A stretch of DNA of 32,309 bases from Bryobacterales bacterium (GCA_016789905.1 JAEUQC010000185.1:1-32309), one strand, 5' to 3'; positions 22,668 through 32,283 are shown, counted from the first letter of the stretch. Numbers and translations are program-made. The notes: generated by a model not told the origin, from the sequence alone.

Positions 22668-23087
22668 ATGCTCAATTACTCCAACCTATTGGTCCTGGCC
22701 GGGAGCCTCTGTCTGTTCCTCGCCCTCGTGCTTGCCTGGTGCCTTGTGGGGGTTCGCGCTTCCTCCGTTATGAAGCAGATCTTCCCAGGCTATCAGCACC
22801 TATTGAAGGCCCACATCGACTATCTGATGATGTCTGGGTTGTTGATTGTTTTCTTTCTGCTGTTTGCGCATTTTCGTTTGTCCGCGCCACCAGCCGTTGT
22901 TGCATCGATGATTGCCGGGTCCGTGATGAACCCCGTTGGCTTTCTTGTTCTGGCCGTGAAGCCCAAGACGAACCAGAGCCCGGCCAGCCCATTCGGCGGC
23001 GTTATGGCGTGCAGCTTCACGCTAACGACGGTTGGTTACGCCGGCGCAGCGTGGCTGGTGGCGCGGGCGGCAGCCCTGGCGTTGTGA
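22668..23087 (+). CDS. Four-helix membrane protein, unknown
   Basis: A 139-residue protein with about four transmembrane helices. The motif GYQHLLKAHIDYLMMSGLLIV carries polar His/Asp within a helix boundary, and NPVGFLVLAVKP follows in the next loop. Start is ATG 22668 with AAGGA upstream (about 7 bases); an in-frame GTG at 22626 would put the start inside the hairpin. No family recognised. It may share a transcript with the metallothionein gene. After it, 23088-23334 holds only a 70-codon frame (23126-23338) with no protein-like features. Confidence 0.72.
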   Translation: MLNYSNLLVLAGSLCLFLALVLAWCLVGVRASSVMKQIFPGYQHLLKAHIDYLMMSGLLIVFFLLFAHFRLSAPPAVVASMIAGSVMNPVGFLVLAVKPKTNQSPASPFGGVMACSFTLTTVGYAGAAWLVARAAALAL

Positions 23088-23334
23088 CTTTCCGCTAGTC
23101 GAGACAACGACTCCTCCTACACGCGATGCCAGGCGGCAAAGAGCCTGCGATGCGCGTTTTCTCGCGAACTGGCGACGAGCGTCGCGCTCTGCTTTTCGAA
23201 ACGTCTTCCGCACCGGAAATATCCCCGCGTATCGGGAGCGAGATCTTCGTGGCAAGGCTGAGCAGACGGGTGCGCCGGCAACTACTTCAATCGTTTTCAT
23301 TGCGTATGGTGGGGGAAAATAAGTCCGGACTTGA

Positions 23335-24000
23335 CTAGAGGCCAGCCAGATTCGGCCATACCTTGCGGTAGCCGCGCTCCATGGCCCAGACACCCAATGG
23401 CAGGAGCGCCAATTCATCAATGTGCGGGATGATAGCCGGTTCGGCCTCCGGCAGCAACAGATGGAGGCAGGCGCGGCAGGCGTCACAGGTCTGGGTGCGG
23501 ACGTGGGGCCAGCCTTCGGCGGAGTGGAACTGGATGGCGTCCGGGTCCGTTGCAAGACACTCCGGACAGGTGCCCCGGCGGAAGGCCCATTCGGCTCGAC
23601 AAAGGGAACAGGCGAGAAACAGCGCGTCCCCATTGCCGGCCGGGCGCAAGACGCCCAACTGCGGGGCGTGGCCGCAACGGGGACACTCATTGGGCCGCGG
23701 GTCCAGCATTTGCAGGGGCGCATGGCGGGCCCACGGCTCCAGCGCGAGGCGCGCATAGACGCTCGACGGCGCGTAGGGATCGGGCGCCTGGAAATAAGCC
23801 GCGACATCCGGCACGGCGCCGCGCAATGGTTCCGGGGCGATGGACGCGAGACTCTGCACCAGCCGTTCAGCCAGCACTTGCGCCCCCGCAAAATCAGGGC
23901 GGGCTTCGCCGATCAGTTCATAGGCGGCGGCGACGAACAGGAGCACTTCCGCCGATTGCGGATGGCGCCCGGCGAGCAACCGCGCGCGGGCAGCGTTCAC
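23335..24000 (-). CDS. fdhE: Formate dehydrogenase accessory protein FdhE
   Basis: A 221-residue protein with four CxxC motifs: NECPRCGHAP, CSLCRAEW, TCPECLA, CDACRACLHLL. FdhE is needed for activity of respiratory formate dehydrogenases. E. coli FdhE has about 309 residues; this one lacks roughly the first 80, as in some other phyla. Start is GTG 24000, overlapping the stop of fdnI by 4 bases (GTGA); earlier in-frame codons (to 24153) are only the shadow of fdnI. It is the last gene of the formate dehydrogenase operon. Confidence 0.92.
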   Translation of the reverse strand: MNAARARLLAGRHPQSAEVLLFVAAAYELIGEARPDFAGAQVLAERLVQSLASIAPEPLRGAVPDVAAYFQAPDPYAPSSVYARLALEPWARHAPLQMLDPRPNECPRCGHAPQLGVLRPAGNGDALFLACSLCRAEWAFRRGTCPECLATDPDAIQFHSAEGWPHVRTQTCDACRACLHLLLPEAEPAIIPHIDELALLPLGVWAMERGYRKVWPNLAGL

Positions 24001-24608
24001 CGGCCGTCCACCTCGCGAAACCACTTGCCGTGGTGGGACCGCGCCCAGCCCCGGCTGACGGTGCCGTGGACCATGGCCGACAGCGCGCCCGGCACGGCCA
24101 GAGTGCTCATGTAGAAATGCACGATGATGCCGCCCATGGAGACCGACGCGCACACCGGGTGGAGCAGGATGGCGATGAGGCGCGCGCTGCGCGGCGCGAC
24201 TTCCGGAAACCAGATGACCAAGCCAGAGAGCAGCAGGAAAAACGCGCTGGCCGATTGGAGCCAGAACATCATTTTCTGCCCGGCGTTGAAGCGGCCGCTT
24301 TCCGGGATGCCCGCCTCAATATGCTGCGCGTAGAGATGGCTTTTGGCGAGCCAGACCTGATCGTCCTGATCCAACTGCATTTGGCCGGCCCAGCGTTTGA
24401 ACATGACGCCAAGGGCGACGGAAAAGATGAGGCCGGCCCAGGGATGCCACGCGCGCACGGTTTCACCGCCGCCGAAGACGCCGGAAAGCCAGAAAAGGCG
24501 AGGGCTCCAGAGCGCGAGGCCGGTGAAGGCCGCGTAGAGAAAGCAGAGCGCGGAGGTCCAATGGGACACGCGCTCGGCGAAGGAAAACCGCTCAATCTGT
24601 GTCGTCAT
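23997..24608 (-). CDS. fdnI: Formate dehydrogenase-N gamma subunit, cytochrome b556
   Basis: A 203-residue membrane cytochrome with four helices. Candidate heme ligands: His16 (RVSHW), His55 (AWHPWAG), His150 and His164 (LLHPVCASVSMGGIIVHFYM). It passes electrons from the beta subunit to the quinone pool. Start is ATG 24608, 17 bases inside the beta-subunit gene, with GGAGAGG upstream. It ends 4 bases into fdhE. Confidence 0.93.
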   Translation of the reverse strand: MTTQIERFSFAERVSHWTSALCFLYAAFTGLALWSPRLFWLSGVFGGGETVRAWHPWAGLIFSVALGVMFKRWAGQMQLDQDDQVWLAKSHLYAQHIEAGIPESGRFNAGQKMMFWLQSASAFFLLLSGLVIWFPEVAPRSARLIAILLHPVCASVSMGGIIVHFYMSTLAVPGALSAMVHGTVSRGWARSHHGKWFREVDGR

Positions 24609-25389
24609 CGTGCCTCTCCTGCGGGCCGAACTTCAGGTAGTGCAACATGGCGCCAAGCGCGGTGCCAAGGAAAGCCGCATTGGCCACCCACTTGAGCGGA
24701 CCCTTCCATAACGACACGGTCCAGGGGATGCGCGGGTCCTTCGGCAGCCCGTATTTTTCGGGCTCGGAGGCGTGCTTCAACACGTAGAGCACGTTGGTGC
24801 CGCCCACGCCTGGGCCGTCGTAAACGCCGGCGTCCATGAACCCATCCTCCTTCAACTCCGCGGTACGGATGGAGGCCAGTTGAACAAGATCCGTGCGGCT
24901 GCCGAAGGTGAGGCAGTTGGTGGGGCAGGTGCGGATGCAGGCGGGCGTCATGCCGGCGCCGACACGGTCAGAACAGAGCGAGCACTTGTAGACTTTTTTC
25001 GACGTGGGGCTGAGCCGTGGGACATCGAACGGGCAACCGGTGATGCAGTAGCCGCAGCCGATGCAGTTGTCCTGTTTGAAATCGACGATGCCATTGGGCA
25101 ATTGGACAATGGCGCCGGGGGCGGGACAGGCCTTGATGCAACCGGCGTCGGCACAGTGCATGCACTGGTACTTGGCCATGAGCCAACTGTTGACGCCGTC
25201 ATCGACATGCTCATTGAACTTAATGAGGTTCCAGAAGCTGGGAGAGAGGTCCGGCTGCGTCTGGTAGGTGTTGTTGAAGACGCCGAGGGTGAACTCCTGA
25301 TCGTTCCATTCCTGGCAGGCGACTTCGCAAGCCTTGCAACCGATGCAGAGGGAGGTATCGACGAGTTTGGCTACCGTGGTGACGGCCAT
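24592..25389 (-). CDS. fdnH: Formate dehydrogenase-N beta subunit, four [4Fe-4S] clusters
   Basis: A 265-residue iron-sulfur protein. Four clusters of Cys are visible: CIGCKACEVAC (15-25), CMHCADAGCIKAC (76-88), CIGCGYCITGC (109-119), CSLCSDRVGAGMTPACIRTC (136-155). A C-terminal hydrophobic helix (WVANAAFLGTALGAMLHYL) anchors it to the membrane. It carries electrons from FdnG to FdnI. Start is ATG 25389, 2 bases after the fdnG stop. Confidence 0.95.
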   Translation of the reverse strand: MAVTTVAKLVDTSLCIGCKACEVACQEWNDQEFTLGVFNNTYQTQPDLSPSFWNLIKFNEHVDDGVNSWLMAKYQCMHCADAGCIKACPAPGAIVQLPNGIVDFKQDNCIGCGYCITGCPFDVPRLSPTSKKVYKCSLCSDRVGAGMTPACIRTCPTNCLTFGSRTDLVQLASIRTAELKEDGFMDAGVYDGPGVGGTNVLYVLKHASEPEKYGLPKDPRIPWTVSLWKGPLKWVANAAFLGTALGAMLHYLKFGPQERHDDDTD

Positions 25390-25391
25390 GG

Positions 25392-28300
25392 CTAAAGCTT
25401 CTCCACGTTGACGAGGAAGCCCTTGTATTCAGGGGTTCCGGAATTTGGATCGAAGGCCGAGGGGGTGAGGTTGTTGACAAGCGGCCCGCGGACGCGGCCG
25501 ACGAAACCCCAGTGAATGGGGATGCCGACGTGATAGACGGTTTTGCCGCCAACAGTGAGCGCCCTCATGCGCTGGGTGACCATGGCGGGACCTTCAACGG
25601 TGCCGCGGGCGGAGGAGACGCGGACAAGGTCGCCGCCCTTGATGCCTTTTTCGTTGGCCAATGCTTCGGGGAGTTCGACGAAGAAGTTGCTTTGCAGTTC
25701 GGCGCCGCTGGCGACGTGTTTAGTCCAGTAGTGGAAGTGCTCGGTGAGGCGGTAGGTGATGGCGACGTAAGGGTATTTGTCGGGCGTGCCCATGGCATCG
25801 GCACTGCTCGACATGACGGGCGCGCAGGGGTTGGCGGAGGCGTTGGGATGGAGCGCGTTTTTGACGGGGGACTCCATGGGCTCATAGTGCTCCGGGAACG
25901 GCCCTTCGGCGAGTTCGGTGGTATAGAATTTGGCCACGCCTTCGGGGAGCATAATGAAGGCGCCGAAGGTGTGGGGATCGGCATCGGCTTTGTAGTCCGG
26001 GGTGTCGCCGGTCCACTTGGCGCCGTTCCAGCGGATGGCGGCGTGGCTTTCGCTCCAGGGCTTGCCGTTGGCATCGTTGGAGGCGCGGTTGTAGAGAATG
26101 CGGCGATTGGCGGGCCAACTCCAGGCGTAGTTGGGGAAGAGGCCAAGGCCGGTGGGATCTTCCTGGCCGCGGCGGGCCATTTGATTGCCGGCTTCGGTCC
26201 AGGAACCGCTGTAGATCCAGTTGCCGCACGAGGTGGAGCCATCCGCCTGGAGGGCGGCGAAGCCAGGCACTTGGGCGCCGGTGGCGACATCGCGCCCGTT
26301 GACTTCGCGGGCCACTTCTTCCAGCGACGGCGCCAGGGGCTGCGCGTAGTTCCACTGCATGGCCATGAGCGATTCCATGCCTTTGCCGCCCTCCTTTTCA
26401 TAGAGCGCGCGGACAGCGAGGAAGATGCGGGCCATGATTTCGTGGTCCGGCTTGGCCAGGCCCGGGGGCGGCACGGCGGCCCGCTTCCACTGGAGCCAGC
26501 GGGAGCTATTGACGAAGCTGCCATCCTTTTCCGCGAAGCAGGCAGCGGGGAGGAGGATGACCTCGGTTTGGATCGCCTTTGGGTCAACGTATTTGGGATA
26601 GAACTTTTCACCGAGTTGCCGGGCGTTCCAGAAGGCGGCGGTTTCGGTTTCGAAGTTTTCGACGACGACGAGCCAATCGAGCCGGGCGAGGGCTTCCAAC
26701 ATCTTTTCGGTATTGGGCCCGTTGGCGACGGGGTTCATGCCGAAGCTGATGAAGCCGTGCATCTCCTTGCGATGCATACGGTCAAATATGAAGCCCCAGC
26801 TTTGGTTTTCCGTTTCGCCGAGCTTGGGCAGCCAGCCGTAGCCAAAGCCGTTTTCCGGCCTGGCGGCAGGGCCGTAGTAGGACTTGAGCAGGCTGGCGGC
26901 GAACTTGGGCGTGTTGGCCCAGTAGTTCATGGAGTCCGGGCGGAGCGGCTTGGGCGTGGTGGCCTTGATGTAATCGTCGAAGCTTTGCCAGTTGGCACGG
27001 GGCAGGCGGAGATAGCCGGGGAGCATGTTCCAGGAGCCCATGTCTGTGGAACCCTGGATGTTGGCGTGGCCGCGCTGGGCGTTGACGCCGCCGCCGGGGA
27101 GGCCGATATTGCCGAGGAGCAATTGGACCATGGCGGCGGTGTGGATCAACTGAACGGAGTGGGAATGGTGCGTCCAGCCGAGGGCGTAGAGGATGGTGCC
27201 GACTTTGCCTGCGCGGCCGGTGCTACAGATGACGGCGGCGGCCTTCTTGAAATCTTCCGCGGTGCAGCCGCAGATTTCGGCCACCTTTTCCGGGGTGTAG
27301 CGCGCATAGTGGCGCTTCATCTGCTGGAAGACGCAGCGCGGATTTTCGAGGGTCGCGTCTACTTTCGCATAACCGGCGCCATCGAGTTCGTACTGCCAGG
27401 TGGATTTGTCGTAACTCTTCTTTTCATCGCTCCAGCCGCTGAAATGACCTTCGTTGAAGGCGAACCCTTCCTGGAGGAGAAACGCGGCGTTGGTGTGCGC
27501 GCGGACGTAATCCATGTGGCACAGATCGTTTGCAATGGCGTAGTGGATCAAGCCGCCGAGGAAGGCAATGTCGGTGCCGGAGCGGAGGGGGACATAGGAA
27601 TCCGAGACCGCTGCGGTACGGTTAAAACGCGGATCGACACAGATGAGCTTGGCCTTGCGCTTGCGCTTGGCCTCCATGACGAAGCGGAAGCCGACGGGGT
27701 GATTTTCGGCGGGGTTGCCGCCCATGACGAGGACGACATCGGCATTAGCGATATCGCACCAGCCATTGGTCATTGCCCCTCTACCAAACGTGGCGGCCAA
27801 ACTGACCACCGTGGGGCCGTGTCAAAGCCTGGCCTGATTTTCGTAGGGGATGATGCCGAGGCCGAAACGGAATTTACCGAGAAGGTAGTTGATTTCGTTC
27901 GTATCGGTGCAGCCGCCGATGAGGCCGACGGTGTCGAGCCGGTTGACAACGCGGCCCTGGAGGTCGGTGGCCTGGAAGTCGCGGTCGCGGGTGTCTTTGA
28001 TGCGGCGGGCGATTTTCTGGATGGCTTCGTCCCAGGAGATATCGGACCATTCGGCGGCGCCGGCGGCGCGATATCGGGGCTTGGTGAGGCGGCGATCGTT
28101 GACGACGAATTCTTTGAGCGAGATTCCTTTGGAGCAGAGCGTGCCGCGGTTTATTGGGCTATCGGGATCGCCTTCGATGTGGACGACCGTGGGCCGGGCG
28201 TTCTTCACGCGTTCGCCGGAGGTGTGGATGACAACGCCGCAACCAACGGCGCAATAGGGGCAGACGCTTTGCACTTGATTGGTGCGGGCAATTTTCAGTT

Positions 28301-28403
28301 CTTTCGCGGCGGCGGAGGCGGCCTCCAGGCGGAAACCGAAGGCGGTGGCGGTAACAGCAGCCCCGGCTTGCAGAAACTGTCGGCGGTTCACTGGCGGCAT
28401 CAT
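25392..28403 (-). CDS. fdnG: Formate dehydrogenase-N alpha subunit, selenoprotein (UGA-Sec)
   Basis: The full protein is 1003 residues, of which codon 194 is TGA (27824-27822). The surrounding residues NQARL-U-HGPTVVSLAATFGRGAMTN match the selenocysteine site of FdnG/FdoG (NQARV-U-HGPTV in E. coli), and a hairpin suited as SECIS follows. The reading frame stays open on both sides of the TGA. The N-terminus has a Tat signal (NRRQFLQ, Arg7-Arg8) and the [4Fe-4S] ligands C48, C51, C55, C90. It oxidises formate in the periplasm with a bis-MGD molybdenum or tungsten cofactor. Starts possible at 28403 and 28400. It is 19 bases after mtgA, and a TATGAT at 28412-28417 could be its own promoter. Conventional gene calling would give two fragments. 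Confidence 0.94.
27792..27824 (-). promoter_or_regulatory. Selenocysteine UGA codon and putative SECIS hairpin
   Basis: TGA at 27824-27822 is followed 11 bases later by GGTGGTC (27810-27804), a 5-base loop AGTTT and GGCCGCC (27798-27792), which pairs over 7 bp with two G-U pairs. Distance and position fit a bacterial SECIS element, which recruits SelB. The loop is not the E. coli AGGUCU, so the SelB specificity would have to differ. Confidence 0.7.
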
Positions 28404-28422
28404 CGCGAACCATCATATCCCG

Positions 28423-29094
28423 CTAATGACCCATTTGACTCATGCGGTTTTCGATGATGGCGGCATACTGATTCATGGCGGCGGGGCGGCGGCGGCGGGG
28501 AGCGGGGACGCAGGCGGCCAGGCGGGCGGCCTGTTCGCGGGAAAGCGTGGCGGCCGGGGCGCGATAGTGATAGCGGGCGGCCGCCTCTGCGCCATAGACG
28601 CCGGGGCCCCATTCGATGAGGTTCAAGTAGAGTTCGAGAATGCGCTCCTTGCCGAGGATGTAATCGGCGATGGGGGCGAGGGTACATTCGACAACCTTTC
28701 GAACGGGGTTGCCATGGGTGGTGAAGAAGAGGTTCTTGATTAACTGCTGGGTGAGCGTGGACGCGCCGCGGAGGCGTTTGCGGGCGCCAGTGGCATCGCG
28801 AGCGGCGTCGGCCATGGCGCCGGGATCGAGGCCCCAGTGTTCGTAGAAATGCGTATCTTCGCCGGCAACAACGGCATGGCGGAGGTGGGGCGATATTTTG
28901 GCCATTGGCATGGGCGTGAAACGTTTCTCATAGGGGCCTTTACGAAACCACGATTCGACGCGGCGCTGGAGGTGGACGCCGGTGGTGGGCGGAGTAACCC
29001 AGCGAAAGAGGACGAGCGAACCGATCCAGAAGGCGTAGCAATAGAGCACGGCTTTAACCAGCAGCGGTGCCAGACGGCGCCAAAGGCGTTTCAC
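28423..29094 (-). CDS. mtgA: Monofunctional peptidoglycan transglycosylase MtgA
   Basis: A 223-residue GT51 enzyme that polymerises glycan strands from lipid II. A membrane anchor is at about 10-30; the catalytic motif GEDTHFYEHWG has Glu79, and GASTLTQQLIKNLFF and the WGPGVYGAEAAARYHY motif follow. Start is GTG 29094, overlapping the stop of the kinase gene by 4 bases (GTGA), so it is translationally coupled to the kinase. It is followed after 19 bases by fdnG. Confidence 0.94.
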   Translation of the reverse strand: MKRLWRRLAPLLVKAVLYCYAFWIGSLVLFRWVTPPTTGVHLQRRVESWFRKGPYEKRFTPMPMAKISPHLRHAVVAGEDTHFYEHWGLDPGAMADAARDATGARKRLRGASTLTQQLIKNLFFTTHGNPVRKVVECTLAPIADYILGKERILELYLNLIEWGPGVYGAEAAARYHYRAPAATLSREQAARLAACVPAPRRRRPAAMNQYAAIIENRMSQMGH

Positions 29095-31571
29095 CGCTTT
29101 CTGTTCCTGGCTTCGGCGAGCCGGGCCTCAATGCGTTCGGTTTCTTCGCGGTCAGCGGCGTTGGAACGGCCCTCACTGGCGAGGGCGGCAAGAAGGGAGA
29201 GAGCGGTTTCGTATTGGGCGATGGCTTCGGGGAAAGACTTGGCGCGGAGGGCGACGTCGCCGAGGGCGCCGTGGGTTTCGGCAACTTCGCCGCGGGCGCC
29301 GGCATTGGCGGGATTGCGTTCGGCGAGGAGGCGGCGCTCCTCCAGGACGGCGCGGAGGAGGCGGGCGGCGCGCTGGGTTTCGCCGAGATCGTTCCAGGCT
29401 TTGGCTTCGCGAAAGCGGACGGTGGCAAGCAGAGTGCGGGCACGGACTTCGTTGGCGTCGGCATTGACGAGGGGCTCAAACTGTTCGACAGCGCGGGCGA
29501 AAGAGGCGAGCGCTTCCTTCGGATCGCCGGCGACGCGGAGGGCGTTACCGAGGTTGGAATGGGCGAGGCCCAAGGACATGCGGTACTGGGCCTGGCCGCC
29601 GCGGGCGCCATGGAGAGCGACCTGCAAGCGGAGGCTTTCGCGGTAATGCCGGACGGCGCCGCTTGTATCCTTTTCATGCATAAGAATGCTGGCCATGCGG
29701 GTGTGAGCGAGAGCAAGGCCTTGCTGATCCTCTTCGCTGCCGGGGTTACGGAGCGCGAGTTCCTCATAGATGTGCAAGCCTTCGCGGCGGAGTTCGAGGA
29801 CGCCCTGGAACGCGCCGAGTATGGAGAGGCTGGCGCTGGTGGCAGTGAGGCTGGAGGCGACGTTGCGCTGGCGGGCGGTATCGCCGGGCTTGCGTTCGAG
29901 CAGGCGGCGGCGCATTTCGAGGGCGGTGCGGTCGGCTTCGAGGGCCTGTTGGCCGTCACCAGTGGCGCGAAGAATAGAGCTGATGCGCATGAGTGTGTTG
30001 GCCAAGGCTTCTTCGCGGCGATCACTTTCGGCCTCGTTTTTCGCGGCGGCGAGCAAGGCGCGACGGATGCCTTCGGCCTTGCGGTAGCTTTGCAGGGACG
30101 CGGCGGTGCCACCGAGGTTCAAGGCGCCGGGACGGCCCTGGACGTCGCCGACTTTTTCGTAGGCGTTGGCGAGATCTTCCTGCAAAGTGGGGTCGCCGGA
30201 GGATTCCTGGGCCAGGCTGTCGAGATACTGAAGCGAGTTGCGGACCATGGTGCCGCGGACGGCGGTGGCGCCCGGAAGGCGGGCGATGGCGTCGTCCATT
30301 TCAAAAATGAAGGTGTTGGCGAGGCGGCGGACGTCCTGGAAGCGGCGCTCTGCGCGTTCGTAATTGAGCCGGGCGATGCGCGCCTGCCAGAGAGTCATGG
30401 CGAGGCCGGCGATAAGGGCGATAAGGACGGCGGCGGTGGCGATGACGACAGGACGATTGCGGCGGATGAATTTCTGGGTGCGGTAGTGCCAGGTGTGGGC
30501 GCGGGCGGCGATGGGGCGGGATTCGAGATGGGCACGGATATCGTCGGCAAAGGCCTCGACAGACTGGTACCGTTCGACCGTTTCGAACTCGGCGGCTTTG
30601 AGGGCGATGTTGTCGAGATCGCCTTCGAGGCGGCGGTCGCCTGCGCGATGACTGGGCCGAAGGGGAGTTTCCTGGCGAAGGCGGTCATAGTATTGCATGG
30701 GCGACAGGTTGTCCATGGGCAAGGCCTGCTGCCAGGTGAGGAGATAGTAGAGAATGCGGCCGAGGGAATAGACGTCGGAGGCGATGCCGGCGGGTTCGCC
30801 GCGAAGCTGTTCGGGGCTGGCCCAGGCCGGGGTCATGGCGGGTTGAGTGGTGCCGCCGGGCTTGGCTTCGGTGGTGTCGTCACCGGATTGGAGAAGGCGG
30901 GAGATGCCGAAATCGAGGAGCTTGATTTCTGCGGGAGGATCGATGAGGATGTTGGCGGGCTTGAGATCGCCGTGGACAACGAGTTGGCGGTGGGCGTAGC
31001 TGACAGCGTCGCAAATAGCGAGGAAGGCGTGGAGGCGCTCCTCCAGGCTCATGTGTTTGGCGGCGGGGCTTTTGTCGAGCGGGGTGCCTTTGACGTATTC
31101 GGTGACGAGATAGGGCAGGCCATCGTCAGTGATGCCGCCATCGAGGAGACGGGTGATGTTCGGGTGATGGAGGCGGGCGAGAATCTGGCGCTCCATGCGG
31201 AAGCGGCGAACGGCGGCGGGAGTGACGGCGGAATGGCGAATGAGCTTGAGGGCGACGGGCATTTGATAGCCGTCGACTTCGCGGGTGGAGAGATAGACCT
31301 CTCCCATGCCGCCCTGGCCGAGGAGCGATTCGAGATGATAGGGCCCGATTTGGCGGCCGGCGGAGGTTCGGGGAGTGGAAAGATTGACGACGGCCTCTTC
31401 CATGAAGGCACCTGCTTCGTTGAGGGCGGCGATGAGGGAGAGGACTTCCTGGCGCAGTTCGGAATCGGTACCGCAGGCCTCATCAAGATAACGCGTCAAT
31501 TCGCCGCGCGGAAGTTCGAGGGCGTGATCGAACACGTCCTTGACACGCTTCCATCGAGCAGCGGCGTTCAT
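29091..31571 (-). CDS. Ser/Thr protein kinase with transmembrane helix and TPR domain
   Basis: An 826-residue Pkn-like kinase. An N-terminal 70-residue region precedes the catalytic domain: GQGGMGEVY (85-93), VALK with Lys109, HGDLKPANIL (200-209, with HGD instead of HRD), LDFG (219-222) and TPAWASPEQ. A transmembrane helix is at about 374-395 (VVIATAAVLIALIAGLAMTLW). The C-terminal 430 residues are TPR-like repeats. HGD does occur in active bacterial kinases of this type. The start overlaps the ECF sigma stop by 4 bases (ATGA), and its stop overlaps mtgA. It probably acts with the sigma factor in one signalling pathway. Confidence 0.92.
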   Translation of the reverse strand: MNAAARWKRVKDVFDHALELPRGELTRYLDEACGTDSELRQEVLSLIAALNEAGAFMEEAVVNLSTPRTSAGRQIGPYHLESLLGQGGMGEVYLSTREVDGYQMPVALKLIRHSAVTPAAVRRFRMERQILARLHHPNITRLLDGGITDDGLPYLVTEYVKGTPLDKSPAAKHMSLEERLHAFLAICDAVSYAHRQLVVHGDLKPANILIDPPAEIKLLDFGISRLLQSGDDTTEAKPGGTTQPAMTPAWASPEQLRGEPAGIASDVYSLGRILYYLLTWQQALPMDNLSPMQYYDRLRQETPLRPSHRAGDRRLEGDLDNIALKAAEFETVERYQSVEAFADDIRAHLESRPIAARAHTWHYRTQKFIRRNRPVVIATAAVLIALIAGLAMTLWQARIARLNYERAERRFQDVRRLANTFIFEMDDAIARLPGATAVRGTMVRNSLQYLDSLAQESSGDPTLQEDLANAYEKVGDVQGRPGALNLGGTAASLQSYRKAEGIRRALLAAAKNEAESDRREEALANTLMRISSILRATGDGQQALEADRTALEMRRRLLERKPGDTARQRNVASSLTATSASLSILGAFQGVLELRREGLHIYEELALRNPGSEEDQQGLALAHTRMASILMHEKDTSGAVRHYRESLRLQVALHGARGGQAQYRMSLGLAHSNLGNALRVAGDPKEALASFARAVEQFEPLVNADANEVRARTLLATVRFREAKAWNDLGETQRAARLLRAVLEERRLLAERNPANAGARGEVAETHGALGDVALRAKSFPEAIAQYETALSLLAALASEGRSNAADREETERIEARLAEARNRKR

Positions 31572-32131
31572 TTTCCTTTCGAGAGTTCGCGGAAAAGCCA
31601 GGCCTTGGCGGAGACCCAGTCGCGCTTTACGGTGGATTCGGAGATGCCGAGGACTTCGGCGGTTTCTTCGATGGAGAGACCGGTGAAGAAGCGGAGTTCG
31701 ACGACACGGGCCTGTTGGGGGTCGACTTCGGCGAGTGTGGTGAGGGCGTCGTCGAGGGCTTCGAGTTCGAGATCGCGTTTTTCGGAGACGCCGAGGGCTT
31801 CGTCGAGAGAAAGAGCGACGGCGCCGCCGCCACGTTTGGCGGCGCGGACGCCGCGGGCGTGGTCAACGAGGATGCGGCGGATCATTTGGGCGGCGATGCC
31901 GAAGAAGTGGGCGCGGTTCTGCCAGCGGACGGAGCGTTGGTCGACGAGACGCATGTAGGCTTCGTGGACGACGGCGGTGGGCTGGAGGGTGTGGTCGGAG
32001 CGCTCGCGGTGGAGGTAGATGGAGGCGAGGCGGCGCAATTCGTCGTAAACGACGGGGGTGAGGGAGTCGAGGGCGGCTCGGTTTCCATCGGACCATTGGT
32101 TTAAGAGTTGAGTGACTTCGGGTGTGGTCAT
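31568..32131 (-). CDS. ECF sigma factor (PF07638-type)
   Basis: A 187-residue sigma factor. Region 2 is LTPVVYDELRRLASIYLHRER through HTLQPTAVVHEAYMRLVD and HFFGIAAQMIRRILVDHAR; region 4 is VVELRFFTGLSIEETAEVLGISESTVKRDWVSAKAWLFREL. This type is typically encoded next to Ser/Thr kinases, as here (ATGA overlap). A weak TATACT at 32148-32153 on the minus strand, with GTCAAC 17 bases upstream, may be its promoter. It starts at ATG 32131. Confidence 0.94.
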   Translation of the reverse strand: MTTPEVTQLLNQWSDGNRAALDSLTPVVYDELRRLASIYLHRERSDHTLQPTAVVHEAYMRLVDQRSVRWQNRAHFFGIAAQMIRRILVDHARGVRAAKRGGGAVALSLDEALGVSEKRDLELEALDDALTTLAEVDPQQARVVELRFFTGLSIEETAEVLGISESTVKRDWVSAKAWLFRELSKGK

Positions 32132-32171
32132 GCGCGTCCCGTAAGGCAGTATAACGTTTTGTAGTGAGGAG

Positions 32172-32201
32172 TTGACCGGGCGGATGTAACGTTGGTATTC
32201 T
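32172..32201 (+). promoter_or_regulatory. Promoter of tRNA-fMet
   Basis: TTGACC at 32172-32177, an 18-base spacer and TATTCT at 32196-32201. The predicted transcription start (about 32207) coincides with the first base of the tRNA. It shares a 75-base region with the divergent ECF sigma gene. Confidence 0.6.
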
Positions 32202-32206
32202 TTGAG

Positions 32207-32283
<77 letters not shown>

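Noticed and set aside
23126..23338. 70-codon plus-strand frame after the membrane gene
   Set aside because: No ribosome-binding site or recognisable features; it runs into the fdhE stop region.
27810..27824. Premature stop or frameshift in fdnG
   Set aside because: The TGA is in phase, at the known selenocysteine position, and is followed by a hairpin; recoding explains it better.
25512..28457. A 981-codon open frame on the plus strand antisense to fdnG
   Set aside because: Low-complexity Gly/Ala/Glu-rich translation typical of the mirror of a GC-rich gene; fdnG on the other strand has full family motifs.
29067..31958. A 963-codon plus-strand open frame antisense to the kinase
   Set aside because: Same kind of shadow; no domain motifs, while the kinase motifs are clear on the minus strand.
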